Part shown: positions 34,961 to 43,873 of the stretch, in pieces
Numbering within the stretch: position 1 is the stretch's first letter
Layout of the letters: every line of letters starts with the position of its first letter
Assembly: GCF_951805225.1 (NCBI RefSeq)
Contig: NZ_OX638201.1
Coordinates: forward strand, 3,162,001 to 3,226,000
Length of the DNA: 64,000 bases
Direction: 5' to 3'
DNA from: an uncultured Flavobacterium sp.
GTDB taxonomy: Bacteria; Bacteroidota; Bacteroidia; Flavobacteriales; Flavobacteriaceae
Made by a program: the position numbers and the translations under genes
The notes under the pieces: model-generated
Seen by the model: the letters and a program-made list of their open reading frames with translations, nothing else
Told to the model about the DNA's origin: nothing
Databases searched by the model: none

Positions 34961-35746
34961 ATGGAATATTTAGGTTATTTTGCTTCAATCATCATCGGGA
35001 TTTCACTTGGCTTAATTGGCGGTGGCGGATCAATATTGACAATTCCTATTTTGGTGTATTTGTTTAAAGTAAATCCGGAACAAGCAACTTCATATTCCTT
35101 ATTTATTGTTGGATTAACCGCTTTATCCGGAAGTTATAGCCATTATAAAATGGGAAACTTGAAACTGAAATCAGCATTATATTTTGCAATTCCTTCAGTG
35201 ATTTCGATTCTGATAATCCGTGAAGTCATATTTCCTCAAATCGCTTCAACCTTGTTTTCTGTGGCTTCTTATTCAGTTTCCAAAGATTTTCTGATCATGA
35301 TAATCTTTTCGATATTAATGATTACAGCGGCAATTTCGATGATTAGAAAAAACAAAACCGAAATAAAAGCAACCGAAACAAATTACACACAACTAAGTAT
35401 AATAGGTTTCATCGTTGGAATCATAACTGGATTTCTTGGCGCTGGCGGTGGATTTCTAATAATTCCTGCTTTGTTGTTTTTTGCCAATTTACCAATGAAA
35501 CAAGCCGTTGGAACATCATTATTGATTATCACGATAAATTCTTCAATAGGTTTTGGAGGCGATTTATACATCGGAACTCCCATCGATTACACCTTTTTAT
35601 TAGGCGTTTCCGGAATGGCACTTTTCGGAATGTTAATTGGAAGTCAGCTTTCTAAAAAAATAGATGGTACAAAACTTAAACCCATTTTTGGATGGTTTGT
35701 TCTCGTAATGGGATTTTATATTATTACAAAAGAGGTTTTATTTTAG
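34961..35746 (+). CDS. TauE/SafE-family transporter (sulfite/organosulfur export type)
   Basis: I chose the ATG at 34961 (MEYLGYFASIIIGISLGLIGGGGSIL). A GTG at 34901 falls inside the operator and is rejected. About eight membrane helices in two repeats are each marked by glycine clusters: GLIGGGGSILTIPILVY near the N-terminus and GFLGAGGGFLIIPALLFFA in the second half. The protein likely exports sulfite or other small sulfur or carboxylate compounds. Its regulatory link to the MBL/rhodanese gene supports a sulfur role. Confidence 0.88.
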   Translation: MEYLGYFASIIIGISLGLIGGGGSILTIPILVYLFKVNPEQATSYSLFIVGLTALSGSYSHYKMGNLKLKSALYFAIPSVISILIIREVIFPQIASTLFSVASYSVSKDFLIMIIFSILMITAAISMIRKNKTEIKATETNYTQLSIIGFIVGIITGFLGAGGGFLIIPALLFFANLPMKQAVGTSLLIITINSSIGFGGDLYIGTPIDYTFLLGVSGMALFGMLIGSQLSKKIDGTKLKPIFGWFVLVMGFYIITKEVLF

Positions 35747-35757
35747 AATATTTTTTC

Positions 35758-35860
35758 TCGCAGATTTTGCAGATAACGCAGATTTGTTGATGTTGAAATT
35801 TATTATAAAGCGAAAGTTCCGAAGGAACGATTCATATTGTAGAAACGGAATTCATTCCGT
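35758..35860. repeat. Short dispersed repeats after the TauE gene
   Basis: CGCAGATTTTGCAGATAACGCAGATT (word repeat, part shown from 35758) is followed by AGTTCCGAAGGAACG and CGGAATTCATTCCG mini-palindromes (about 35815-35865). No gene is present in 35747-36117. Confidence 0.45.
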
Positions 35861-35893
35861 TAGAGATTTAAAATTTTAGTTTTACTCGTAGCG

Positions 35894-35972
35894 TAATCTT
35901 TGTCAAAGTTTTAAACTTTGACAAAGATGAAAACTAAAAAATCCGTTTATTCCTGAGAGTAAACGGATTTGT
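35894..35972. repeat. 79-bp direct repeat, copy 1 (contains a terminator hairpin)
   Basis: It contains the palindrome ATCTTTGTCAAAGTTTTAAA with its mirror half and the hairpin ATCCGTTTA...TAAACGGAT. It is nearly identical in sequence and length to 36624-36702. The two copies bracket the XRE gene and a REP-like element. Confidence 0.75.
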
Positions 35973-35980
35973 ATTTTTTG

Positions 35981-36086
35981 GGCGTTCCCTCCGGTCGGGC
36001 TATCCACTAAATTCCCGATTAACAAAAACTACGGCTAAAAAGCCTTGTTTTTCTAAATCGCGAGATACCACTTCTATCCCTAACGC
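35981..36086 (-). repeat. Flavobacterium REP-like element (gcgttagggatagaag ... ggatagcccgac)
   Basis: On the minus strand it reads GCGTTAGGGATAGAAGTGG ... GTGGATAGCCCGACCGGAGG. A second copy in the opposite orientation is at 53091-53210. This is a known dispersed intergenic type in Flavobacteria, as I recall. Confidence 0.65.
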
Positions 36087-36117
36087 AAATTCAGGTAAAT
36101 TGAAATTTTTTGTTATT

Positions 36118-36534
36118 CTATTTTTTCAAAAGATTTTCAAGATATTCAACCTTTTCTTTTTCCGCCTGAACTAATTCTTTTTCAGCCTGAATCAAACGTT
36201 CGTAAAGTTCAACTACTTTATCCAATGGATTAAAAGTAGCAAACATACCTTGATTGAAACTATTTCCTTGGCTTGAACTATTATCGTAGAAATTATTAAA
36301 AAAATTAAAAACTGATTCTTCCGAAAAATTTTCAATTGCTTCAACTGTAACTCCAAGCGCTTTTGCAATTTCTACAAGTCTTTTAGTCTCAACTTCCTCG
36401 CTTGATTCAATGCTGGAAACACTTTGTTGACTTATTCCAATAGCTTCTGCAAGTGCTTCTTGTTTCATTCCTCGAAGTTCTCTGATTCGGCTTATATTTC
36501 GTCCGATATGTTTTTGTTTTATTGCTGTGCTCAT
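36118..36534 (-). CDS. XRE-family helix-turn-helix regulator with C-terminal coiled coil
   Basis: Residues about 10-65 form the HTH_3 fold (ISRIRELRGMKQEALAEAIG, ISQQSVSSIESSEEVETKRL, VEIAKALGVTVEAIENF). The remaining 70 residues are an Asn/Phe/Ser-rich linker and a C-terminal coil with repeated LIQAEKELVQAEKEKVEYL. The length of 138 is normal for stand-alone regulators. It is bracketed by 79-bp direct repeats, which hints at acquisition or local duplication. The target is unknown. Confidence 0.83.
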   Translation of the reverse strand: MSTAIKQKHIGRNISRIRELRGMKQEALAEAIGISQQSVSSIESSEEVETKRLVEIAKALGVTVEAIENFSEESVFNFFNNFYDNSSSQGNSFNQGMFATFNPLDKVVELYERLIQAEKELVQAEKEKVEYLENLLKK

Positions 36535-36623
36535 AATTCAAAGATATTTAAAATTCCTTAGAAATTTATTATAGCAGTAAAATACGTCTTCTTTTTTGTA
36601 AGATACTTTTCACAAAATAACTA

Positions 36624-36702
36624 TAATCTTTGTCAAAGTTTTAAACTTTGACAAAGATGAAAATTAAAAAATCCGTTTATTCCTAAGAATAAACGGATTT
36701 GT
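36624..36702. repeat. 79-bp direct repeat, copy 2 (terminator of the SDR gene)
   Basis: It differs from 35894-35972 at only a few positions. The hairpin ATCCGTTTATTC/GAATAAACGGAT at about 36671-36700 lies 30 bases beyond the SDR stop and can terminate it. Confidence 0.75.
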
Positions 36703-36731
36703 CTTTAATGTTTTTGAGAACCAAACTTCAA

Positions 36732-37490
36732 TTAGCGTTGTCCACCAGAAACGGCAATAGTTTCGCCAGTAATCCAATAAGAATCTTCGGAAGCAAGAAA
36801 TACAACAACTTTTGCAATATCTTCTGGTTTTCCAACTCGTCCAAGTGGAGTTTCAGAAACATGCCATTTCTCTGCATCTCCATTCATAACTCCAGAACTA
36901 TGAGAACCTTCCGTTTCGATCAGTCCAGGATTTATAGAATTGATACGTATATTCTTCGGACCAAGTTCTTTGGCAAGAATACGTGTCATTGCATCAACAG
37001 CATATTTTGTCTGCGTATAAATTAACGTAGTTGGCATATCAAGCGTCGAAACTATAGAACCCGTATTAATGATTACGCCACCTTTGTCTCCAAATAATTT
37101 CACCGCTTGCTGAATCGTAAGAATGCTTCCCAATACATTAATATTAAACATATTGTGAAACGATTCTTCCGTAATATCATCAATTCCTGCAAATTTATAA
37201 ACACCGGCATTATTTACCAGAATATCCAGTTTACCAAATGATTTTACGATTTCTTCAAAAATGCGTTTTACATCTGCCGATTTTTCGACATTCCCTTGTA
37301 TTGCAATTGCTTTTCCGCCATTCGCAGTTATTTCCTGAACGACTTTATCAGCATCACTTTTACTACTTGCATAATTTACGATTACAGTTGCGCCCTGATT
37401 TGCGTATGCTTTTGCGATACCGGCACCAATCCCTTTTGATGCGCCAGTTATTAATGCAACTTTCCCGTTTAATTTTCCTAAATTTTCCAT
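36732..37490 (-). CDS. Short-chain dehydrogenase/reductase (SDR)
   Basis: The protein is 252 residues long. The NAD(P) motif is ALITGASKGIGAGIAKAYA, followed by DILVNNAGVY, a catalytic Ser in NTGSIVS, and YTQTKYA (the YxxxK pair). The C-terminus is TGETIAVSGGQR. This is the classical SDR pattern of the 3-oxoacyl-ACP reductase/glucose 1-dehydrogenase type. The true substrate cannot be read from the sequence. A Crp-like regulator gene lies upstream in the same direction and may control it. Confidence 0.88.
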   Translation of the reverse strand: MENLGKLNGKVALITGASKGIGAGIAKAYANQGATVIVNYASSKSDADKVVQEITANGGKAIAIQGNVEKSADVKRIFEEIVKSFGKLDILVNNAGVYKFAGIDDITEESFHNMFNINVLGSILTIQQAVKLFGDKGGVIINTGSIVSTLDMPTTLIYTQTKYAVDAMTRILAKELGPKNIRINSINPGLIETEGSHSSGVMNGDAEKWHVSETPLGRVGKPEDIAKVVVFLASEDSYWITGETIAVSGGQR

Positions 37491-37590
37491 CTTTACTTTA
37501 TTAATTATAAGTTGTTAATTGATAAAGCAAAGTTGGGTATTAAGTCAAGCTGAAAAGTTGAAGTATCTTAGGAAAAAAGGTTGAACTAGT

Positions 37591-38181
37591 TCAACCTTTT
37601 TTCTTGACTTTTTCATTACGTATCTTAGATAAAAACTCTGTTGTCATATTAAGATAAGACGCAAGAGCGTATTGTGGAAGGCGTTGCGCAACTTTTGGAA
37701 ACTTTTCCAGAAACTCACTATAACGTTGTTCTGCATTTTGGGTAAGCATTGCAATAATCCGACGCGCATAAAATGCCGCCGATTTTTCGGCCATTAAACG
37801 AAATAATGTTTCCAGATTATGACTGGATGATTTCAGTTTCTGCTCGGCTTCATGATTTATTTGTAGAATCACACTATCTTCAAGCGCAACAATAAACATC
37901 GTTGCCGGAGTTTGGTATATATAACTATTATAATCCGCGATCCACCAATCTTCAATCGCAAACTGAATCGTATGTTCCGTACCTTTTTCATCGACAACAT
38001 AAGCCCGAAAAGATCCTTCAAGAACATAAGTTCTGTGTTTGTTTACAAATTCCGGTTGTACAATAAATTGTCTTTTCTTTATTTTCCGAACTTTAAATTC
38101 AGACAATAAAACATCCATTTCGTCTGGTAACAAAACAACTTTCTTATTAATGTTTTCAATAAATAACGTCAGATCTTCCAT
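37591..38181 (-). CDS. Crp/Fnr-like regulator with cyclic-nucleotide-binding fold (196 aa)
   Basis: The beta-roll sensor domain (about 20-130) includes RKIKKRQFIVQPEFVNKHRT and GTEHTIQFAIEDWWIADYNS. The C-terminal HTH is AQRLPQYALASYLNMTTEFLSKIRNEKVKKKG, where TTEFLSKIR is the recognition helix typical of this Bacteroidota subfamily. Such genes often sit next to the SDR or other oxidoreductase they control, here 101 bases away. The effector is unlikely to be cAMP (no obvious phosphate-binding cassette). Confidence 0.85.
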   Translation of the reverse strand: MEDLTLFIENINKKVVLLPDEMDVLLSEFKVRKIKKRQFIVQPEFVNKHRTYVLEGSFRAYVVDEKGTEHTIQFAIEDWWIADYNSYIYQTPATMFIVALEDSVILQINHEAEQKLKSSSHNLETLFRLMAEKSAAFYARRIIAMLTQNAEQRYSEFLEKFPKVAQRLPQYALASYLNMTTEFLSKIRNEKVKKKG

Positions 38182-38280
38182 GGAATTTTAAGTTGCTTTT
38201 AAATTGTAGCTTGGTAGTTTTACAAATTTATTCCAAAAAATGATAGCAATACGATAAATTAGATTTGTTTATTTTGGACG

Positions 38281-38330
38281 TTTTCGCCGCGACACACGCT
38301 ACGTCATTGCGAGGAACGAAGCAACCACAC
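38281..38330. repeat. Dispersed repeat fragment (cgtcattgcgaggaacgaagcaa)
   Basis: GTCATTGCGAGGAACGAAGC is an intergenic word found in many unrelated bacterial genomes, as I recall. It lies in the 195-base gap between the Crp-like gene and a lipoprotein gene. Confidence 0.5.
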
Positions 38331-38376
38331 TAGAAAAGATTAGCATAAAGCTTTAATATTTTAAATTTAATACCGT

Positions 38377-38805
38377 TTATTCTGAACCTATTATTTTAAA
38401 TTCCAAGTTATTAGAATCGGTAATTTTATACGAATAAATACTTTTTCCCTCAACATGACCATCACTATAACTTGCAATCAAGAATTTGCTCCCCAAAAGC
38501 TGAATGTTTTCATATGTCATTTTTCCTCCTAAAGCAGCTTTTAAAGGAATTAATTCTTTTTTTCGGAATTCATTTTCGATAAAACTTGCAGGATTTGCAA
38601 TTCCCTTCTTTATAAGATCTGAAGCATCATAATCTTCTTCGAATAAATCACTTAGCTTTTGATTTGCTTCTTTTAATTGTTTACTTAATGAATCATTCAT
38701 TTTACGCAATGAAACATTTTCTTTGTTCAGTAAATCGTTATTAATGTTTTGTTTTTGACAACTTAGTATACAAAAGCAAAATAGTATTAGAATTCCATTT
38801 TTCAT
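38377..38805 (-). CDS. Small coiled-coil lipoprotein (142 aa)
   Basis: The lipoprotein signal MKNGILILFCFCILSC (Cys16) is followed by a coiled coil LLNKENVSLRKMNDSLSKQLKEANQKLSDL. The globular rest (IENEFRKKELIPLKAALGGK... KSIYSYKITDSNNLEFKIIGSE) has no recognised family. It shares its direction with the lipoprotein gene at 38856, 50 bases away. Function unknown. Confidence 0.65.
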   Translation of the reverse strand: MKNGILILFCFCILSCQKQNINNDLLNKENVSLRKMNDSLSKQLKEANQKLSDLFEEDYDASDLIKKGIANPASFIENEFRKKELIPLKAALGGKMTYENIQLLGSKFLIASYSDGHVEGKSIYSYKITDSNNLEFKIIGSE

Positions 38806-38855
38806 TTATTGAGGATATTTAATTTTCACTTGGATGTTCAGCCAACCAAACAGGA

Positions 38856-39386
38856 TCATTTGCTTTTTATAAATCTAACCTTCTTCAATTTACTTGGTGG
38901 AAATGGCGGTGGAACAACTTTTTGCAAATTCCAAAAATGTATATATTCAGTAGTTTTAATACGTTTATATTTGGATTCCAATTTGTTTAACCAATTTCCA
39001 AAACGAATCATTTCCTCTGGACCACTTCCTTCAATAATACAAACAGACTTACTTCTTCCATCTTTATTTAAAATAAAAACTTGAGAATTATCACCGGCAC
39101 TTTGAGCATAAATCGATTCGTATTTTGCCAAATCAAGTTTGTTTATCTTCAAAGTTAAAGAATCTCTATCTTGCTTATTTATAACCACAATATAATTTTC
39201 TAAAGGTAGATCCGGCAATCTCTTTTGAAAATATAATGTATCATTTCCGGTAAACTTCAACGATATATTCTCTTGTAAACTGAGATTAACAAAAATAAAA
39301 TCTGTAAAATTAGGCGCAAAAACTGCTTCTTTTTTATTGCATGAATAAAACAGACATATTATAATAACTGAAATTATTTTCCTCAT
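38856..39386 (-). CDS. Hypothetical lipoprotein (176 aa)
   Basis: It begins MRKIISVIIICLFYSC, a lipoprotein signal with Cys16. The remaining part looks beta-rich with no motif I can name. The C-terminal tail HFWNLQKVVPPPFPPSKLKK is Pro-rich. It is probably cotranscribed with 38377-38805. Confidence 0.6.
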   Translation of the reverse strand: MRKIISVIIICLFYSCNKKEAVFAPNFTDFIFVNLSLQENISLKFTGNDTLYFQKRLPDLPLENYIVVINKQDRDSLTLKINKLDLAKYESIYAQSAGDNSQVFILNKDGRSKSVCIIEGSGPEEMIRFGNWLNKLESKYKRIKTTEYIHFWNLQKVVPPPFPPSKLKKVRFIKSK

Positions 39387-39488
39387 TAGATAAATCCTTT
39401 ATGATATAAAATTACTTTTAATTAAACGGATAAACTTTTCAGTTTGTCAATTTTTTCAACTTTGAAAAATGTTCATCTAACATTTTGA

Positions 39489-39512
39489 ATAGCCGTTGGT
39501 TTGAACCAATGG
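39489..39512. repeat. atagccgttggtt dyad repeat, copy 1
   Basis: ATAGCCGTTGGTTTGAACCAATGG is a degenerate member of the family also found at 40532-40561 and 41160-41188. The sequence TCGGCTTTAGCCAAATAT lies next to it, as it does at 41103. Confidence 0.5.
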
Positions 39513-39680
39513 AATTTAGCAAACATTCGATTTCGGCTTTAGCCAAATATATCCTTTTTTTGAATAAACTAAACTATAACATACACTTGAGAAAAAATAA
39601 TTCCCACAGATAGAAACATTTTATCATTCGATAAGCTACTTTTGATAGTATAGAGAATAATCTGATAAAATATAAAACGA

Positions 39681-40484
39681 ATGAAAAAACAAATAATAAT
39701 ACTTTTATTATTCACTTTCTCCGTTTTCGCACAAGAAGCGAACAACTCGAAAACCGAAAAAATTGATATTGAAAGCGGAGCAATTATTAAACAATATAAT
39801 AATGATGATAAGCTCGAAAGTTTTTCGGTTGAGGTTTCAGCTGCATATTATGGTAATTTATTTTTTTTCTCTAAAGAAAAAGACACCATAATTATTAAAA
39901 ATGAGATCGAAAAAGATGCTCTTATAAAGATATATGTCAAGAATCAAAAAAAAGTCAGTGAGTTTTTTTATAAAGGCAATCTTATTTCCTCTATAGAATT
40001 TTTCGATTTTAAAATCAGTAACCTACCTTCAAATAGTTTGATTTACAGTAAAATATCAGACAATGAAAATTTCAGCTATTTGTATAATAATTATGCTGCC
40101 AAATTCCCCGAAGGCGATTATGAAAAAAGTTATAAATTATATGTTTTTCTAAAAACATCCGAAAACAACGTAAATATTGATTCACTTTTTAATGAAATAG
40201 CAGATTTTTTCTCTCAGGAAGATGCACTTTTAAGAATTTATTTAAGCAAGTATAGAGAAAAAATAAAATCTGAATCAGGAGAAAACGTAACTGCATATTT
40301 AAAAACTGACCAATTAGGCAAAATTAAAAACGGAATTCTATGGACCAAAAAATCTCCCAATAATGGTCAATATGAAATATACAGCGATGGAAAAATAATT
40401 AAATCTGAAAACATCGAATTAACGTCTTTTCAAAAAGTTTTGAATACCTATCTTATTAACAAAACTGAGTTTTTAATGAATTGA
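39681..40484 (+). CDS. Hypothetical secreted protein (267 aa)
   Basis: It has a signal peptide (MKKQIIILLLFTFSVFAQEA, cleavage after FAQ). The remaining ~250 residues are polar and include YNNDDKLESFSVEVSAAYYG and a C-terminal TKKSPNNGQYEIYSDGKIIK. No domain was recognised. It lies between two dyad repeats (39489 and 40532) and could be strain-specific. Confidence 0.6.
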   Translation: MKKQIIILLLFTFSVFAQEANNSKTEKIDIESGAIIKQYNNDDKLESFSVEVSAAYYGNLFFFSKEKDTIIIKNEIEKDALIKIYVKNQKKVSEFFYKGNLISSIEFFDFKISNLPSNSLIYSKISDNENFSYLYNNYAAKFPEGDYEKSYKLYVFLKTSENNVNIDSLFNEIADFFSQEDALLRIYLSKYREKIKSESGENVTAYLKTDQLGKIKNGILWTKKSPNNGQYEIYSDGKIIKSENIELTSFQKVLNTYLINKTEFLMN

Positions 40485-40531
40485 GTTTTTATATGGCTAC
40501 ATTTTGGCTAAAGCGTTAATTCTTAAAACTA

Positions 40532-40561
40532 AATAGCCGTTGGTTAAAACCAACGGCTATT
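40532..40561. repeat. aatagccgttggtt dyad repeat, copy 2
   Basis: AATAGCCGTTGGTT and AACCAACGGCTATT form a perfect 14-bp dyad with a 2-base centre. It lies between 39681-40484 and the barstar gene. Confidence 0.7.
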
Positions 40562-40617
40562 GATATAATTAATTCTAATTTCTTAGATTAAATCTAATAA
40601 TTTTACATTTTGGTTTT

Positions 40618-41088
40618 CTAATACCAATACAATTTGCTTGCTCCATAAGGATTTAATGGAAAATTTCGACTTTCAACTTTAAACAGTACTAAAAGTCTTT
40701 CCGAAAATATTAGATGTCTTTGCGCACTTGAGACAAACACATCAATTAAAGTATGAGCTATTTTTATATTTATTTTATCCAAATTATCAAATAGAACAAC
40801 TAAACCATTATCCTGAATTTCAATTTCATTTAAGCATTCTTGTAACGCATCCCAATTATGTCCATAATAATTTGGAAAATCAAATTGACCATGTAAAGCA
40901 TTATGCATAATTTCTTTATTTGTCCATTCTTCACAATCAAATTGAATTATTTTATAACCTTCTGATTTAAGCCAAATAATATCATTTTCTAAAACTTTAT
41001 AATCTGAATATGGTTTTAAAAAACCATGAAACAGAATCTCAAAATCTAATCTTCCCCAAGTTTTGGGTTCATTTTTAAATTCTACCAT
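40618..41088 (-). CDS. Barstar-family protein (156 aa), no partner nuclease seen
   Basis: The central part KEIMHNALHGQFDFPNYYGH followed by NWDALQECLNEI is diagnostic for the barstar fold, which inhibits barnase-type ribonucleases. It is longer than classic barstar (about 90 residues), with N- and C-terminal extensions. No barnase/RNase or polymorphic toxin gene is adjacent. It is therefore either an orphan immunity protein or a regulator that has lost its toxin. The gene is bracketed by dyad repeats at 40532 and 41160. Confidence 0.82.
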   Translation of the reverse strand: MVEFKNEPKTWGRLDFEILFHGFLKPYSDYKVLENDIIWLKSEGYKIIQFDCEEWTNKEIMHNALHGQFDFPNYYGHNWDALQECLNEIEIQDNGLVVLFDNLDKINIKIAHTLIDVFVSSAQRHLIFSERLLVLFKVESRNFPLNPYGASKLYWY

Positions 41089-41159
41089 ACTTTATTATTT
41101 TCTCGGCTTTAGCCAAATATAATCCTTTTCAGCTAAAGCTATTATGTCTTTCAAACAAA

Positions 41160-41188
41160 AAACCGTTGATTTAAAACCAACGGCTATT
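41160..41188. repeat. accgttggtt-type dyad repeat, copy 3
   Basis: ACCGTTGATTTAAAACCAACGGC is a partial dyad with one mismatch. It is the third copy around the 39.5-41.2 kb accessory block. Confidence 0.5.
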
Positions 41189-41233
41189 TATATAATTAAT
41201 TCGTGAATTCGTAGCTAAAAAAACTAAAAACAA

Positions 41234-42310
41234 TTAATGTTCTCCATATCCAATATCATCCATTTTCCCGCTAAAAACGCGATATTGAATAATAAAATAA
41301 ATAATCACCAGAAACAAAGCGATAAAAAACCAGCTCATTCCGGCATTCAATCCATATTCTCCGGCTGCGGTGTTGTAAATCGTTAATGATGGATTTACAT
41401 TATTGGTCGAAGGCAAAACATTCGGAAAAATCGAAACTGCTGTTGAGGCAAATCCGCCAACTAAAAACAAGGTCGAAAATATAAATCCGTGACCGTCTTT
41501 TTTAAACGAACGCACTTTGAATAAACCTAAAATACCAACAAAAGTCATTAGAGGAAAAAACCAAAGAATTGGTGTTTCAATAAAATTATGAAATGGTTTT
41601 GGTTCAATAAAATGCCAGATTTGCAAGGAAATACAAACCAAAATCAAAAGAACGATATTCAGTTTAAACACCACATTCTTAAGTTGTGTATTTAAAGAAG
41701 AATTCGTTTTAAAGATAATCCAGTTTGCACCGTGAATCGTCAAAGCGACCACACTTACAATTCCAAGAAATAAAGTAAACCAATCGATAATTCCTAATTC
41801 ATTTGCTTGCGGACTAAAAGTAGGATTCCATAAAGGCAAAAAGAAAAAATGCGCTTCTTGTGTAGAAACTCCGTTTGTAACCATTCCGAGATTCACGCCA
41901 CGAACGATATTTCCTAAAGCGATCCCGAAAAACAAAGCCAAAAGCAAACTTGCGATTCCAAACGCTTTATCCCAAATAGTTTCCCACATTGGATGATGCA
42001 CTTGTCCGCGCATTTCCAACCCGATTGCACGGAAAATCAGAAGCCATAAAATCATAATCAACGGCAAATAAAATCCGCTGAAAGACGAAGCGTATAAAGT
42101 TGGAAAAGCAAAAAACAAAACTCCTCCAGCCGCGATAATCCAAACTTCGTTGGCATCCCAAAACGGACCGATTGCATTTGTGATTGCTTTTTTATCTTTT
42201 TCTGTTTTGGCAAAAAATAAATGAATTATTCCTGCTCCAAAATCGTAACCGTCTAAAACAATATAAACGGCCAGAATTCCCATTAAAACAACGTACCAAA
42301 AAAATTCCAT
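41234..42310 (-). CDS. cydB: Cytochrome bd-type quinol oxidase subunit II
   Basis: The 358-residue membrane protein starts with EFFWYVVLMGILAVYIVLDGYDFG, the CydB signature. FWDANEVWIIAAGGVLFFAFPTLYA and FRAIGLEMRGQ follow, and there are about eight helices. It has no haem ligands and completes the CydAB terminal oxidase that uses quinol to reduce oxygen at low oxygen tension. It is two bases downstream of cydA in the same operon. No CydX-like small ORF was identified. Confidence 0.93.
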   Translation of the reverse strand: MEFFWYVVLMGILAVYIVLDGYDFGAGIIHLFFAKTEKDKKAITNAIGPFWDANEVWIIAAGGVLFFAFPTLYASSFSGFYLPLIMILWLLIFRAIGLEMRGQVHHPMWETIWDKAFGIASLLLALFFGIALGNIVRGVNLGMVTNGVSTQEAHFFFLPLWNPTFSPQANELGIIDWFTLFLGIVSVVALTIHGANWIIFKTNSSLNTQLKNVVFKLNIVLLILVCISLQIWHFIEPKPFHNFIETPILWFFPLMTFVGILGLFKVRSFKKDGHGFIFSTLFLVGGFASTAVSIFPNVLPSTNNVNPSLTIYNTAAGEYGLNAGMSWFFIALFLVIIYFIIQYRVFSGKMDDIGYGEH

Positions 42311-42312
42311 AA

Positions 42313-43659
42313 TTATATTTTTTCTGAATTCAGTTCAACATTATGAGGTCCTTTATTGATGATTTTTCCAATCAAAAGCAAAAACAACATTCCCAGTAAA
42401 AGATACAATCCTATAAAACCCAGTAAAGTAAATAAGGTATTTCCGGACGAAACCGTTGGTGAAGCACCGGATGCTGTTCGTAATAAATTATAAACGAGCC
42501 AAGGTTGTCTTCCTAATTCGGCGGTGTACCAGCCGGTTGTATTTGCGATATACGGAAATGGCATCATAAACATGAGCGACCATAAAATCCATTTGGTTTC
42601 GAATAATTTCCCTCTGATTAATTGAAAAAGTGCCAAAACCATTAATCCAATAAAAAGCGTTCCTAAACCTACCATAATATGATACGCATAATACAACCCC
42701 GAAATATTGGTTGGATGCAAATCTTCTTCGAATTTATCTAAACCTTTAATTTCCTGATTCCAATTTCCGTAAGTTAGGAAACTCAGAATATTTGGAACTG
42801 CAATTTTATTGTCTAGTTTTTTGTCTTTTACGTCAGGCTGACCAATCAGGACAATTTCAGAACCTTTCTTTTCGGTATGGAAAATTCCTTCCATTCCGGC
42901 AAAAGTTACAGGTTGATATTTTACTACATTTTTAGCCAATAAATCTCCCGTTGGAACCGCTACAATTATACTCGAAATCAATCCGAAAATAACGCCCGTT
43001 TTAAGAAACAATCTCCCAAAGGAAACATTCTTTTTGCTTAAAATATAAAAAGATCCAATTCCCGCCACAACAAATGAACTCGTCACTAATGAAGCAGCCT
43101 GATTGTGTAAATATGAAGGCCACAACCACGGATTTAAGAATAACGCCTGAAAATTATTAAGGACAAATTTTCCGTTTTCCAGAATTTCATAACCTACAGG
43201 ATTCTGCATCCACGAATGTGTTGCAATAATTAAAAATCCGCTTGCCCAGGAACCAATGCAAATTAATAATCCGGTTACAAAATGCCATTTATGTCCAAGG
43301 AGTTTTTCTCCAAATAAAAATAAACCTAAAAATGAGGATTCAAGAAAGAAAGAAAACATTCCTTCCATTGCTAAAGTCTGACCAATGATTCCGCCAGTTA
43401 GCTCGGAAAATTTTGCCCAATTGGTTCCAAATTGAAACTCCATTGGGATTCCGGTTACAACGCCCATCGCAAAATTCAGGGCAAAAATTTTCATCCAGAA
43501 ATGCGTGGCGTGATTATATTGTTCGTTTTGAGTTTTTAGATATTTCCACTTAAAATAAACAATGATCAGCGAAAGACCCATTGTAAGTTGCGGAAAAAGA
43601 TAGTGAAAGGTAATTGTGAAGGCGAATTGCATTCGGTCATAAAAAAGCATTTCTTCCAT
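42313..43659 (-). CDS. cydA: Cytochrome bd-type quinol oxidase subunit I
   Basis: It is 448 residues long. The N-terminal RMQFAFTITFHYLFPQLTMG includes the conserved haem-ligand His. GIPMEFQFGTNWAKFS and the motif GRQPWLVYNLLRT are present. It carries a short Q-loop, as usual for Bacteroidota-type CydA. It binds haem b558/b595/d and oxidises quinol at the membrane. First gene of the cydAB pair. The 214-base gap upstream holds a fold-back repeat. Confidence 0.93.
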   Translation of the reverse strand: MEEMLFYDRMQFAFTITFHYLFPQLTMGLSLIIVYFKWKYLKTQNEQYNHATHFWMKIFALNFAMGVVTGIPMEFQFGTNWAKFSELTGGIIGQTLAMEGMFSFFLESSFLGLFLFGEKLLGHKWHFVTGLLICIGSWASGFLIIATHSWMQNPVGYEILENGKFVLNNFQALFLNPWLWPSYLHNQAASLVTSSFVVAGIGSFYILSKKNVSFGRLFLKTGVIFGLISSIIVAVPTGDLLAKNVVKYQPVTFAGMEGIFHTEKKGSEIVLIGQPDVKDKKLDNKIAVPNILSFLTYGNWNQEIKGLDKFEEDLHPTNISGLYYAYHIMVGLGTLFIGLMVLALFQLIRGKLFETKWILWSLMFMMPFPYIANTTGWYTAELGRQPWLVYNLLRTASGASPTVSSGNTLFTLLGFIGLYLLLGMLFLLLIGKIINKGPHNVELNSEKI

Positions 43660-43788
43660 AGTGGTATTTTATTTATGAAGTCCCACAAATTTACCCATTA
43701 AAACCCGAAATTCCTGCCTTAAAAAAAAGTTTATCGCTCAACATTTGTTAAACTTTTTAGTGCTTTCAAAACATTTATTTTTTTTCAA

Positions 43789-43866
43789 ACCATATAAGTG
43801 ATATAAGTTCATTTTAGGTTTGTGCTGAATAACAATAAGCTTAAATGAACTTATATCACTTATATG
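43789..43866. repeat. Fold-back repeat accatataagtgatataagttca
   Basis: ACCATATAAGTGATATAAGT and its mirror ACTTATATCACTTATATGGT close around a short loop. A related, longer copy lies at 44511-44649, and the two bracket the HD-domain gene. Confidence 0.7.
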
Positions 43867-43873
43867 GTGCAAA

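Noticed and set aside
40618..41088. Barstar gene as part of a toxin-antitoxin pair
   Set aside because: No RNase or other toxin gene is adjacent on either strand.
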